This document shows, piece by piece, positions 25,280 through 33,650 of a stretch of 64,000 bases of DNA. The position numbers were made by a program, and so were the translations under genes. Every line of letters begins with the position of its first letter. Position 1 is the first letter of the stretch. A model generated the notes under the pieces. It was not told the DNA's origin. It saw only the letters and a program-made list of their open reading frames with translations, and did no database searches. Source of the stretch: an uncultured Oscillospiraceae bacterium. GTDB lineage: Bacteria; Bacillota; Clostridia; Oscillospirales; Ruminococcaceae. The stretch lies in assembly GCA_910579545.1 (NCBI GenBank), contig CAJTVI010000004.1:22148-86147 (forward strand), given 5' to 3'.

Positions 25280-26893
25280 ATGACAAGGCCCGCGGCCATC
25301 CCCCTGCGCGAAAACATCCTCCGGCTCTGCCGGTTCTGCCTTTGCTGGCTGTGCATCCTGCTGTTTGCGGGGCTGGCTGTATTAAATTTGCTCCGCACAG
25401 CCTATTTTGAACTTTCGCCCGGAGGCGAGGCCACCCGGAACGAACTGGTGTTCTACCGTGCCGACAGCCCCCTTGCCGCCCTGCTGGTGCTGGGCTGCGC
25501 CGTGGCGGCGGCAGCCTGGCTGGCCCCCTTGCTGCGCAGGCTGCCGCCCCGGCTGCTGGAGGCCGGCGTCCCGCTGCTGCTGTTTGCCCTCAGCGCCCTG
25601 TGGGCCTGCTCTGCGCGGGTGCTGCCCAGGTACGACCAGCTCTATGTGCAGCAGGCGGCCCTGCGCTGGATCGCGGGGGATTTTCAGGACTTTTTGCCCC
25701 GCGAATATCTGTTTATGAAGGCGCATCAAATCAGCTTTACCTTGTTTTTGGAGGGTTTTTACCGGCTGTTTGGGCCAAACGCCACCCCGCTGTTCGGCAT
25801 CCTCAATGCGGCGGCCATCGGCTGGACCTTTTGGGTGCTGGGGCGGCTGTGCAGGCTGCTGCTGCCCGCCGCTACCCGCCAGGGCAGCTGGTTTTACCTG
25901 TTTTCGGCCGGCTGTTGGTGCGCGCTGCTCTTTTCGCCGTATTTGTATGGCAACAGCCTTTCCGCCGCGCTGGCCGTTACCGCACTCTGGCAGCAGATCC
26001 TCTGGCAGCAGGGCGGCAAAACCCGCCATATCCTGGCCAGCGGCCTGTGCATCGCGTTGGCCATCCAACTCAAATCCTTCAGCCTGATCATCCTGGCGGC
26101 CCAGTGCATCCTGCTTTTGCTGCACGCCCTGCGCACAAAGCGGCGGCAGGCGCTGGGCTGGATGCTGGCCCTGCTGCTGCTCTGGCAGGGGGCCGGCCTT
26201 GCCGTACATAAGGCCATGGAGCTGCGCATCGGGTATCCGCCCAATGAGGGCGAGCCGATGGTGGGCTATCTTGCAATGGGGCTGATGGAACCGTGGGAAG
26301 GGTTTTATGCGCCCGGCTGGTACAACGAGTTCAACTCGAATGTTTACCGGGATCATGATCTTGACCGGCAGGCCGCCTCCAAAGCCACCCTCGAGGTCAT
26401 CCGCGGGCGGCTGGATACCTTTTGCCATGACCCCCGCTACGCCGCCTGGTTCTTTTACAAAAAGACCTGCTCCCAGTGGGCCGACCCCACCTACCAGGGC
26501 TTCTGGATCAGCTACGGCTATTTTGAAGGCAGGGAGGACGTAGACCCGCCCTACCCCCTCTGGCTGGAGGATGTCTTTTCCGGCCGGGGCCATCAGCTGC
26601 TGGTGCAGCTGATGGACTGGTACCAGTCCATCGTGTGGGCCTGCGGGGCGGCGTTCCTGTTTGCCCGCCGCCGCGCCCTTTCGCTGGAGCAGCTATTGCC
26701 CGGCCTCTGCGTGCTGGGCGGGTTTTTGTTCCAGCTGTTCTGGGAGGGAAAGGGCCAGTATGTGCTGCCCTATTTCCTCTTAGCCCTGCCCTACGCGGCC
26801 GCCGGCTTTGCAATGCTCACAGCCGCCGCCCGCCGCCTTTTGCCGGCCGGCGTGGCCCTGCTGCGCCGGCAAAAAAACGCCCCCGGCGCCTGA
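25280..26893 (+). CDS. Polytopic GT-C-type glycosyltransferase (PMT/ArnT-like)
   Basis: The 537-residue product has roughly eleven transmembrane segments. The first extracytoplasmic loop contains LPRYDQLYVQQAALRWI, with an Asp typical of GT-C enzymes that use polyprenyl-phosphate sugars. A larger extracytoplasmic domain follows (about 320-440, Trp/Tyr-rich). Such enzymes transfer a sugar from a lipid carrier to a protein, lipid or polymer on the outer face. The acceptor is unknown. ATG 25280 follows AAAGGAGG. It is a single-gene unit with its own promoter, next to the teichoic-acid-like locus. Assignment rests on topology and the motif, not on a diagnostic signature. Confidence 0.65.
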   Translation: MTRPAAIPLRENILRLCRFCLCWLCILLFAGLAVLNLLRTAYFELSPGGEATRNELVFYRADSPLAALLVLGCAVAAAAWLAPLLRRLPPRLLEAGVPLLLFALSALWACSARVLPRYDQLYVQQAALRWIAGDFQDFLPREYLFMKAHQISFTLFLEGFYRLFGPNATPLFGILNAAAIGWTFWVLGRLCRLLLPAATRQGSWFYLFSAGCWCALLFSPYLYGNSLSAALAVTALWQQILWQQGGKTRHILASGLCIALAIQLKSFSLIILAAQCILLLLHALRTKRRQALGWMLALLLLWQGAGLAVHKAMELRIGYPPNEGEPMVGYLAMGLMEPWEGFYAPGWYNEFNSNVYRDHDLDRQAASKATLEVIRGRLDTFCHDPRYAAWFFYKKTCSQWADPTYQGFWISYGYFEGREDVDPPYPLWLEDVFSGRGHQLLVQLMDWYQSIVWACGAAFLFARRRALSLEQLLPGLCVLGGFLFQLFWEGKGQYVLPYFLLALPYAAAGFAMLTAAARRLLPAGVALLRRQKNAPGA

Positions 26894-26920
26894 AGCCGCC
26901 GGCGGGCTTTGCCGCCGTTT

Positions 26921-27688
26921 TCAGCAGGGCCCTGTTCCCGCCGCGGCCGCCCTTCGGGCGGCAGCGGCGGCTTTTTCAATGGCTGTCCGCCTTGCGAGCC
27001 CGGCGGCCAGCTCCTCCTCGCTCACCGCCCGCTTTACCGCGATCAGCGCCTTGGTGGGGATGCCCTCGGCCGTAAACATCGCCTCGTGCTCGGTGCGGAT
27101 GTTCCAGGCCGGCTCGTTGGCGTGCAGGTCCCGGGTCTGCCAAACCACCTCGTAGCCCGCCTCGGCAAAATAGGCAAGGCTGTCCTCAAACAGGGGGCCG
27201 TCGTCGGTCTTAAAATACACCTCGCCCCCCTCCCGCAAAAAGGCCCGGTAGGCCGCCAGCTGGCGGGTGTGGGTCAGCCGGTGCTTTTTGTGCCCGGCCT
27301 TGCGGTTCCAGGGGTTGCAGAAATTGATGTAAATGCGGCTGACGGCGTCCTGCGGGGCAAGGGCCCCCGCGATCCGCTCGATGTCCAGCCCCGTAATGAG
27401 CACATTGTCCGGCGCAAGCCCCTTTTGGGCGTAGGCGGCCTCGATCTTGCGCTTGGCCAGCACCAGCACCTTGTCGGTAATATCAATGCCAAGGTAGTTG
27501 GTTTCGGGGTGGGCGCTGGCAAGCTGGGCCAAAAAGCCCCCCTTGCCGCAGCCAAGCTCCAGCTGCATCGGCTGGCCCGGCCGGGCAAACCGCCCCTGCC
27601 AGCCGCCCCGGCATTCCAGCGGCGCGGCAGCGTAAAAGGGGCAGGCCAGCAGCTCGGCCCGGGCATAGGGCTTAAAGCGCATCCTCAT
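26921..27688 (-). CDS. trmB: tRNA (guanine-N7-)-methyltransferase TrmB
   Basis: TrmB makes m7G46 in tRNA from S-adenosylmethionine. The 255-residue product has the SAM site LELGCGKGGFLAQLA, the acidic NYLGIDITDK, and FCNPWNRKAGHKKHRLT, the TrmB form of the substrate loop. The DDGPLFEDSLAYF motif is also present. The C-terminal 50 residues are Ala/Arg-rich. ATG 27688 overlaps the stop of the upstream gene (ATGA), which fixes the start and implies coupled translation. A plus-strand hairpin with a T run in its 3' end (26936-26976) may terminate the convergent GT-C gene. Confidence 0.93.
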   Translation of the reverse strand: MRMRFKPYARAELLACPFYAAAPLECRGGWQGRFARPGQPMQLELGCGKGGFLAQLASAHPETNYLGIDITDKVLVLAKRKIEAAYAQKGLAPDNVLITGLDIERIAGALAPQDAVSRIYINFCNPWNRKAGHKKHRLTHTRQLAAYRAFLREGGEVYFKTDDGPLFEDSLAYFAEAGYEVVWQTRDLHANEPAWNIRTEHEAMFTAEGIPTKALIAVKRAVSEEELAAGLARRTAIEKAAAAARRAAAAGTGPC

Positions 27689-28875
27689 GGGGCGGTATGC
27701 TCCTTCCAAAAGGCCTCAACCGCCCCGATCCCGGCGGCCGCAATGCTGCCCTGCACCAGCCCCGGCTTGCCGCCGCCCCGGCCGTCAAAGGCCTCGTTCA
27801 GCGCCCGGCCCAGCGGCCGCACATCCGCACCATCCCCGGCCTGGCCCAGCGCGTAGAGGTACCCGCCCCCGGCGCTGGGGCTCAAGGCAGCGCAGGGGGC
27901 ATCCGTTTTTTCGCACAGGGCGCAGCAGAGCCGGCGCACCCCGTCCGGCGCAAGGCCCTCGCAGACCAAAAGCGGCGCGGCGCCCGGCCGGATCTCCGCG
28001 GCAAGGCGGGCAAACAGCTTGTTTTCGGCCGCCGCAAGCCTTGCCTTCAGCCCCTCGTTCTCCTCGGCCAGCCGGTGCACGGCGGGGGCGATCTGGTTGG
28101 CCTTGGCGCTCAGCAGTACGCTGATCTCGTTGTGCTCGGCGCATTTTGTGCGGTAGTCGGCAAAGGCCCGCCGCCCGCAGGCGATGGTGATCCGGCTGCC
28201 GCGCTTATAGTTTTGCAGGCTCAGCACCTTGATGACCCCCACCTGCCCCGCCCGCTCCATGTGGATGCCGCAGCAGGCGCAGCGGTCGGCCCCCTCGATC
28301 TCCACGATCCGCACCGGGCCCTCCAGCTCCTTTTTGCTGCGGTATTCCATGGCGGCCAGCGCCTGCGGCTTGGGCCAGGAAACGCGCACCGGCATATCCG
28401 CCCAGATGATCACGTTGGCCTGGTATTCGGCCTCGGCCAGCTGCTCGGCCGTGATGGGGATGCTGGTGTCGATGGTCACCGCCTCCTCCCCAATATGGAA
28501 GCCGACATTCTCGGCCCCAAACAGCCGGTGCAGGATGCCCGAGAGGATATGCTCGCCGGTGTGCTGCTGCATCGTGTCCACCCGGCGCACCGGATCGACC
28601 TCCCCGGACACCTCCTCGCCCGGCGCAAGCGGGCCGTCGGTCAGGTGCAGGATGCGGCCGTCCTTTTCGTGCACGTCCAGCACCCGCACCCCGCCCAAAA
28701 CGCCCTGGTCGGCCGGCTGGCCGCCCCCTTCGGGGTAAAAGGCGGTGGCGCTCAGGGCAACGAGCCAGCCCTGCTTTGCCTGCTCACAGCTGAGCACGCG
28801 GGCGGTAAAGTGGATCATCTCAACGTCTTCGTAATAGAGCCTCCGGGTCTCGCAGTGTAACGTGTCCATCATCAT
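27685..28875 (-). CDS. Alanyl-tRNA editing protein (AlaX-like, with DHHA1 domain)
   Basis: These proteins hydrolyse mischarged Ser- or Gly-tRNA(Ala) in trans. The 396-residue product begins with the AlaRS-type barrel (FYPEGGGQPADQG). It has the zinc motifs QQHTGEHILSG (HxxxH) and CACCGIHM (CxxxH), then a coiled coil and a C-terminal DHHA1 domain with the GGGKPGLVQGS end. ATG 28875 is the first of three ATG codons and has GGAAGGG nine bases upstream. It forms a two-gene unit with trmB, driven by the promoter at 28986-29014. Confidence 0.92.
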   Translation of the reverse strand: MMMDTLHCETRRLYYEDVEMIHFTARVLSCEQAKQGWLVALSATAFYPEGGGQPADQGVLGGVRVLDVHEKDGRILHLTDGPLAPGEEVSGEVDPVRRVDTMQQHTGEHILSGILHRLFGAENVGFHIGEEAVTIDTSIPITAEQLAEAEYQANVIIWADMPVRVSWPKPQALAAMEYRSKKELEGPVRIVEIEGADRCACCGIHMERAGQVGVIKVLSLQNYKRGSRITIACGRRAFADYRTKCAEHNEISVLLSAKANQIAPAVHRLAEENEGLKARLAAAENKLFARLAAEIRPGAAPLLVCEGLAPDGVRRLCCALCEKTDAPCAALSPSAGGGYLYALGQAGDGADVRPLGRALNEAFDGRGGGKPGLVQGSIAAAGIGAVEAFWKEHTAP

Positions 28876-28985
28876 GCAACAGCACCCTTCCCCCGCCCGG
28901 GCGCTGGGCCCCAAAGGGCCCCCTCCCGGCGCGGGCAGTAGCGCGGAAGGCCGCCCAAACCCGCCGGCGCGGCCCCGCTAAAATT

Positions 28986-29014
28986 ATGATACCGGCCCCC
29001 GCCCGGCTTGTCAA
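28986..29014 (-). promoter_or_regulatory. SigmaA promoter of alaX-like/trmB
   Basis: On the minus strand a perfect TTGACA and TATCAT are 17 bp apart. The leader is about 105 nt. Confidence 0.8.
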
Positions 29015-29045
29015 GCGCGGCACCCATCCCAAATGCGCGCCGCGC

Positions 29046-29074
29046 TGGAAAAACCCGGCGGGATATGGTATGAT
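29046..29074 (+). promoter_or_regulatory. Extended -10 promoter of the lipoprotein/malQ unit
   Basis: TGGAAA is followed after 17 bp by TATGAT, with TGG in front (an extended -10). It is divergent from the alaX-like promoter in the 327-bp gap 28876-29202, which contains no other feature. Confidence 0.55.
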
Positions 29075-29202
29075 AAAGCCTGTATATGATCAGCCCCTGC
29101 GGGGCGGGCGGCCGGGCGGCGGACGCGGACCTTATCTCAGGCTCCGCGGCGCTGCTTTTGACCTGCCCGCCGCCTGGCTGGGCAAAAAAGGAGGTGCGGG
29201 CC

Positions 29203-30624
29203 GTGCGCAAAAACAGCAGACCCATACGCCGGCTGCTGGCGGCCGCCCTGGCGGGCTGCCTTTTGGCGGGCTGCGCCGGGCGCGAGCTTGCCCTTTTGCC
29301 CCAAAGCCCGCCGCCCCAAAGCGCCCCCGCCCCCACCGAAACCCCGGCCCCGCAGCCCCTGCGCATCGCCTGCGAGGCCCCGCTGCCCGCCGGGTTTGAG
29401 GCCCTGCTGGAGGCCTATGCAGCCAGCCAGGCGGCCGGAGCCGTGCTGCTGGACCCGGGCGACGCCGGCGGCAGCCCGGACCTTGTGCTGCTGGCCCGCC
29501 GGCCCAGCGTACAGGGGTATCTCGACCTTGCCCAGGATCCGCTTTTTACCGTGCTGATCCAGAATGCCGCCGCCCTGCCGGGGCAGGATCTTTCCGGCCC
29601 CTGCCCGGCGCTGCCCCTTGGTTTTGGGGGCTATGGCTATCTGGCGGACGAAGAACTGCTCAAAGCCCTGCTGGGCGAGGGGTTCGACCCCGCCCTGCTG
29701 CAACAGGCCTCGAGCGCCGAGTGGACCGGCTTTGTGCAGGCGTTGGGCGGCTGGATCGAACAGCCGGCCGCCCAGCCGGTGACCCTTGCCGGCCAGGAGT
29801 TTACCCTGCCGGCCGAGCCGCCGCCCGCCGCCCAGGCCCTCACCGGGGTGTTTGCGGTGCCCGCCGCCGAGCCGGACGTCTTTGCCGGCAGCGCCCTGAG
29901 CCCGGTGCTCTGCACCGCCTTCCGAACGGCGGGCGAGGCAAAGGCGGATGAGGAACTGCTCACCGGCCCGCTCAACAGCCTCTGGAGCGCCTTCCGGCTC
30001 GAGACCGGCTGGATGGCCGGGCCGGAGGGGCCGCTGGCCCGGGGGGACGAGCGGGCCGCCGGCCAGACCCTTGCGGACGCCGCCGGGCTGGTCGCGGGCG
30101 GCCGCGCGGTTTTCTGCCGGGCCTTTACCGGGCGGCTGCTGCCGCTTCTTCCGGCCGAACAGGCTGCCCGGATGCTGCTGGCGCCGCTCAAATACCCCTT
30201 TGACGAGACCGACCTTGCCCCAAACGCCGCCTATACCCTTGAGCAGCTGGCCGGCTGGCCGGTGGTGGGCACGGCGGGCTGGCTGGCCATCCCCCAGGAC
30301 GCCGGCGAGGACGCCCGGGCCCGGGCCGAGGGCTTTTTGCTCTGGCTTTTTGCCTCGGCGGAGGGCCAGCGGGCGCTTACCGGGGGTATGGGCCTTTTGG
30401 GCATCGCGGGGGGCGAACCGGGCAGCCCGGCCCTGCAAACGGCGGCCGATGCGCTGGCCGCCGGCGGGGCCCTGCCCGACCTTGCCGAGGGCTTTGCGCC
30501 CGCCGCCCACCTGCAAGCCAGCGAGGCGCTGGCAAAAGACTGGCTGCCCCAGGCCAGCTGGAACCCCTACCAGCGGGCGGGATACACCGACGCGGTGCTG
30601 GCCGCGCTGGGCGGCGCGGAATAA
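29203..30624 (+). CDS. Lipoprotein resembling an ABC solute-binding protein (family 1)
   Basis: The 473-residue product has a lipobox (LLAGC, Cys near residue 25) and a Pro-rich linker, then an alpha/beta body. The order of segments recalls carbohydrate solute-binding proteins: PALPLGFGGYGYLADEELLKALL, then AGRAVFCRAF-like and later WLAIPQDA and EGFLLWLFASAEGQRAL. No permease or ATPase genes are adjacent. The downstream malQ suggests an oligosaccharide link, but this is inference. GTG 29203 has a well-spaced AAAGGAGG. Divergence from known members is high; another extracellular role is possible. Confidence 0.55.
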   Translation: MRKNSRPIRRLLAAALAGCLLAGCAGRELALLPQSPPPQSAPAPTETPAPQPLRIACEAPLPAGFEALLEAYAASQAAGAVLLDPGDAGGSPDLVLLARRPSVQGYLDLAQDPLFTVLIQNAAALPGQDLSGPCPALPLGFGGYGYLADEELLKALLGEGFDPALLQQASSAEWTGFVQALGGWIEQPAAQPVTLAGQEFTLPAEPPPAAQALTGVFAVPAAEPDVFAGSALSPVLCTAFRTAGEAKADEELLTGPLNSLWSAFRLETGWMAGPEGPLARGDERAAGQTLADAAGLVAGGRAVFCRAFTGRLLPLLPAEQAARMLLAPLKYPFDETDLAPNAAYTLEQLAGWPVVGTAGWLAIPQDAGEDARARAEGFLLWLFASAEGQRALTGGMGLLGIAGGEPGSPALQTAADALAAGGALPDLAEGFAPAAHLQASEALAKDWLPQASWNPYQRAGYTDAVLAALGGAE

Positions 30625-30696
30625 GGCGGGCCGCCGGCCCCTCGGGGCGGAGGGCGGCCTTTTGATAATCCCTTTAGGATAGGAGCGGAACTTTTT

Positions 30697-32352
30697 ATGC
30701 AAGCAAAACGCGAAAGCGGCATCCTCATGCCCCTTGCCAGCCTGCCCGGCCCCGGCGGCATCGGCTGTTTTGGCAAGGAGGCCTATGCCTTTGTGGATTT
30801 CCTCGCGCGGGCGGGGCAGGGGGTCTGGCAGCTGCTGCCGCTGGGCCCCACCGGCTACGGCGACAGCCCCTACCAGAGCTGTTCGGCCTTTGCGGGCAAC
30901 CCCTATTTTATCGACCTGGACACCCTGGCCGAAGAGGGCCTTTTGCAAAAAGAGGAGTACGCGTCCCTGCCCTGGGGCAAAACCGAGGCCGAGGTGGACT
31001 ACGAGGCGGTGTACACCCACCGCTTTGGGGTGCTGCGCGCGGCCTACGCCCGCTGGAAGGCCCGCCGCCCCCTGCCCGGCTGCGATACCCCCTACCCGGA
31101 CGATTACTACCGCTTTTGCTTTTTGAACGACTCCTGGCTGGAGGACTACGCCCTCTATATGGCCGCCAAGGAGGAGTGCGGCATGCGCTCCTACCTCGAG
31201 TGGCCGGCCCCGCTGCGCCGGCGGGAGCCGCAGGCCATGGCCGGCCTTGCCCAGCGCCGGGCGGAGGAGATCGGCTTTTGGAAGTTTGTGCAGTACCAGT
31301 TCAGCCGGCAGTGGGCGGCCCTTAAGGGCTACGCCAACGCCAAGGGGATCCGCATTTTGGGCGACCTGCCCATCTATGTCTCGGCCGACTCGGCCGACGC
31401 CTGGGCCGGCCGGCGGATGTTCGAGATGGACGGGGAGGGCCGCCCCACCCGGGTGGCCGGCTGCCCGCCGGACTATTTTTCGGCCGACGGCCAGCTCTGG
31501 GGCAACCCGCTCTACAACTGGCCCTGGCACCGCGAGACCGGCTACGCCTGGTGGGCCGAGCGGCTGCGCTGCGCGCTGCGGCTGTACGACATCGTGCGCA
31601 TCGACCATTTCCGCGGGTTCGACACCTACTGGGCCATCCCGGCCGAAAGCGAGACCGCCCGTGTGGGCAGATGGGAGCAGGGCCCCGGCATGGAGCTGTT
31701 CGAGGCGCTGCATGCCCAGCTGGGCGAGCTGCCCATCGTGGCCGAGGACCTGGGCGAATTGTTTGACAGCGTGCGGGAGCTGCTGCGCCAGAGCGGCTTC
31801 CCCGGCATGAAGGTGCTGCAGTTTGCCTTTACCCCCGGGCAGGACAGCGAGTACCTGCCCCACAACCACACCAAAAACTTTGTGGCCTACCCCGGCACCC
31901 ACGACAACACCACCCTGGCCGATTGGCTGCAGCGGGTGGCCACCCCCGGCGAGCGGGCCAAGGCCGAGGCCTATTTTGGGCTGGACCCGGCCGCGGGGCT
32001 GCAAAGCGAGGTGCGCGGCTTTGTGCGCGGCGCGCTGGCAAGCCCGGCCTTTTTGGCGGTGATCCCCCTGGCCGACTGGCTGGGCCTTGGGGCCGAGGGG
32101 CGGATCAACCAGCCGGGGGTGCTGGGCGGCAACTGGGGCTGGCGGGCCGCCCCCGGCGCCTGCACCGGCGCGCTGGCCGACGATATCCGCGCCCTCTGCG
32201 CCGTGTTTGGCCGCGCCGCGCCGCTGCCCCAGCCGGAATCAGCCGCAAAGCCGCAGCCCGCCGAAGAACAGGAGGAACCAGCCGAAGAGCCAACGTTAGC
32301 CAAAGGGCCGGAGCCGCCGGCAAAAAAGCAGCGGCCCCAGCCAAAGGCCTGA
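30697..32352 (+). CDS. malQ: 4-alpha-glucanotransferase (amylomaltase, GH77)
   Basis: MalQ disproportionates maltooligosaccharides in the cytoplasm. The 551-residue product has a full GH77 barrel: LPGPGGIGCFG and GDSPYQS near the start, RIDHFRGFDTYW (nucleophile Asp), VAEDLG (acid/base Glu) and YPGTHDNTTL (third Asp). After about residue 500 comes an unusual 45-residue Glu/Pro tail that turns Lys-rich (AEEQEEPAEE then KKQRPQPKA). It is not part of GH77 and is probably disordered. An AGGAG site precedes ATG 30697. It follows the lipoprotein gene by 72 bp, so cotranscription is likely. Confidence 0.95.
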   Translation: MQAKRESGILMPLASLPGPGGIGCFGKEAYAFVDFLARAGQGVWQLLPLGPTGYGDSPYQSCSAFAGNPYFIDLDTLAEEGLLQKEEYASLPWGKTEAEVDYEAVYTHRFGVLRAAYARWKARRPLPGCDTPYPDDYYRFCFLNDSWLEDYALYMAAKEECGMRSYLEWPAPLRRREPQAMAGLAQRRAEEIGFWKFVQYQFSRQWAALKGYANAKGIRILGDLPIYVSADSADAWAGRRMFEMDGEGRPTRVAGCPPDYFSADGQLWGNPLYNWPWHRETGYAWWAERLRCALRLYDIVRIDHFRGFDTYWAIPAESETARVGRWEQGPGMELFEALHAQLGELPIVAEDLGELFDSVRELLRQSGFPGMKVLQFAFTPGQDSEYLPHNHTKNFVAYPGTHDNTTLADWLQRVATPGERAKAEAYFGLDPAAGLQSEVRGFVRGALASPAFLAVIPLADWLGLGAEGRINQPGVLGGNWGWRAAPGACTGALADDIRALCAVFGRAAPLPQPESAAKPQPAEEQEEPAEEPTLAKGPEPPAKKQRPQPKA

Positions 32353-32660
32353 TTGCCGGAAGGTTCGCTGCAAGGTTTTTGCTGACCTGGACAGGGCGCG
32401 GGGGAGAGTCTCGAAAGGCTTTCGGGGCAGGGGTCCTGTTGCCTTGAGAGACTGCTCCCACGCACCCGGCCGGCGGACATCCCTCCCCGGTTTGGTTGCT
32501 GCCTGACCTCCCCCGGTTCGACACATAATCCCCCCGCTTTTGCGTATACTAAAAACCTGTACCCGGCACAGCAAAACGCAAAAAACCAGCCCAAAAGCAA
32601 TTCGATGCATTTTGCAAACGCGGCGTTTTGGGCGGTTTCGAACAAGGGGGATTTATTCTG
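32353..32660. other. Intergenic region with one copy of the 59-bp element
   Basis: This 308-bp stretch has no gene. It contains the repeat at 32401-32459 and an AT-richer segment (32560-32640) leading to the next gene. A TATACT box at about 32553 lacks a good -35 box. Confidence 0.5.
32401..32459 (-). repeat. 59-bp hairpin element, copy 1 (inverted)
   Basis: The reverse complement is almost identical to 35789-35847 and 47872-47930. The ends form an imperfect 18-bp stem (gggagcagtctctcaagg with ccttttcgagactctccc-type pairing). The loop holds a small second hairpin around cagg-acc-cctg. Similarity to copy 2 continues for roughly 40 bp outside, including gccgggtgcgtggg. Confidence 0.85.
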
Positions 32661-33113
32661 ATGGAAAACCAGCAAAACAGCCCGCAGGCCCAAAACGAGG
32701 CCCTGCTTCAGGCGGTGGTGCGGGGCAGCGAGATGGGCAAAAATACCCTGGGCCAGCTGCTGCCCATGACCGATGACCGGGAGTTCAAGGCCGAGCTCTA
32801 CCGCCAGCAAAAGCAGTACCGGGCCTTGAACCAAAAGGCCCACACCGCCCTGGCGGCTCTGGGCGAACAGGCCAAGGGCCAGACCCAGTGGGCCCGGATG
32901 GCCACCCATATGGGCATCGCGGCCAATACCCTCACCGACCGCAGCACCCACCACCTGGCCGAGATGCTCATCCAGGGGGCGGACATGGGCAATGCCGACT
33001 GCCTTTCGGCCCAAAAAGACTGCCCCAAGGCCAGCGACGGCGCAAAAAAGCTGGCGGGCGAACTCTGCCGGCTGGAGCAGCAGGGCGCCGAACAGCTGCG
33101 GCAGTACCTGTAA
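32661..33113 (+). CDS. Small helical protein of unknown function
   Basis: I do not recognise this 150-residue product. It is predicted to be all-helical, with a polar N-terminus (about 1-15) and four helical blocks (16-50, 50-75, 78-110, 125-150). Two His residues in STHHLAEML and Cys residues in ADCLSAQKDCPK are conspicuous. There is no signal peptide and no membrane segment. The four-helix pattern is compatible with a ferritin-like or DUF-type bundle, but metal ligands are not arranged convincingly. ATG 32661 follows AAGGGGG. It stands alone between a repeat element and a strong terminator. Confidence 0.6.
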   Translation: MENQQNSPQAQNEALLQAVVRGSEMGKNTLGQLLPMTDDREFKAELYRQQKQYRALNQKAHTALAALGEQAKGQTQWARMATHMGIAANTLTDRSTHHLAEMLIQGADMGNADCLSAQKDCPKASDGAKKLAGELCRLEQQGAEQLRQYL

Positions 33114-33170
33114 GCAGCCGGCGGGGCGGCCGCTTTGCCCCCGCCGCCCCGCAAAAACGGCTGGATGCAA

Positions 33171-33221
33171 AAAGCCCGCCGGGCGCTTTCCCCAAACAGA
33201 GGGGAGCGCCCGGCGGGCTTT
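33171..33221. terminator. Bidirectional terminator
   Basis: A 17-bp perfect stem (33171-33187 with 33205-33221) has an inner cccc/gggg pair. On the minus strand it ends in five T residues, serving the mtnN unit; on the plus strand it closes the unknown helical-protein gene. Confidence 0.8.
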
Positions 33222-33279
33222 GCCGTGTTTTTAAGGGCGGCGCCGGCCAGCGGCCGGCAGCCTTTGCGGCCCGGCCGGC

Positions 33280-33636
33280 TCAGGGCTCCGCGTCGGCCGG
33301 CGGCTCCGGCTTTTTCCAGGGCGCGGAGTCCAAAATGGAGGCTTCCGCCGCGGCGTTCCAGCGGCCCTTATCCGCGTAATACCGCGCCTCGATCCAGCCT
33401 TCGGCCGCCTGCATGCCCGCCTCGTCAAACCCAAAGCGGGCGGTCTCGCACAGGGCCGGGTCGGTCTGCTCCCGGCAGTAGGGCCCGGGCCACACCGCCG
33501 CCTCAAACGCTTTGCCGTCCCCGTCTTCCACAAGGTCCACACTGTACTGCAGGCCCTTGTACGAGCCGCTGTAGTGCTTGTTCGCCTTCATAAAGGCAAA
33601 GCCGGTCAGGTGTACAAACCGCAGGTGTTCCGCCAT
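33280..33636 (-). CDS. Conserved small protein of unknown function downstream of mtnN
   Basis: The 118-residue product starts with about 15 residues of leader and then KHYSGSYKGLQYSVDLVE, a beta-rich segment. Next are AAVWPGPYCREQTDP and a helical FGFDEAGMQAAEGWIEARYY. The WPGPY and FxxxGxxxAxxW patterns look like a conserved fold, but I cannot name the family or function. ATG 33636 is chosen because AAGGAG is well spaced from it and too close to the ATG at 33645. It lies 14 bp after mtnN in the same orientation. Confidence 0.6.
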   Translation of the reverse strand: MAEHLRFVHLTGFAFMKANKHYSGSYKGLQYSVDLVEDGDGKAFEAAVWPGPYCREQTDPALCETARFGFDEAGMQAAEGWIEARYYADKGRWNAAAEASILDSAPWKKPEPPADAEP

Positions 33637-33650
33637 TCTCGTCATGCTCC

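Noticed and set aside
29137..32004. 955-codon minus-strand frame opposite the lipoprotein and malQ
   Set aside because: The plus strand carries two convincing genes with ribosome sites and catalytic motifs; the minus frame is low-complexity.
32540..32560. SigmaA promoter for the unknown helical-protein gene
   Set aside because: TATACT is present, but no acceptable -35 box lies 16-18 bp upstream.
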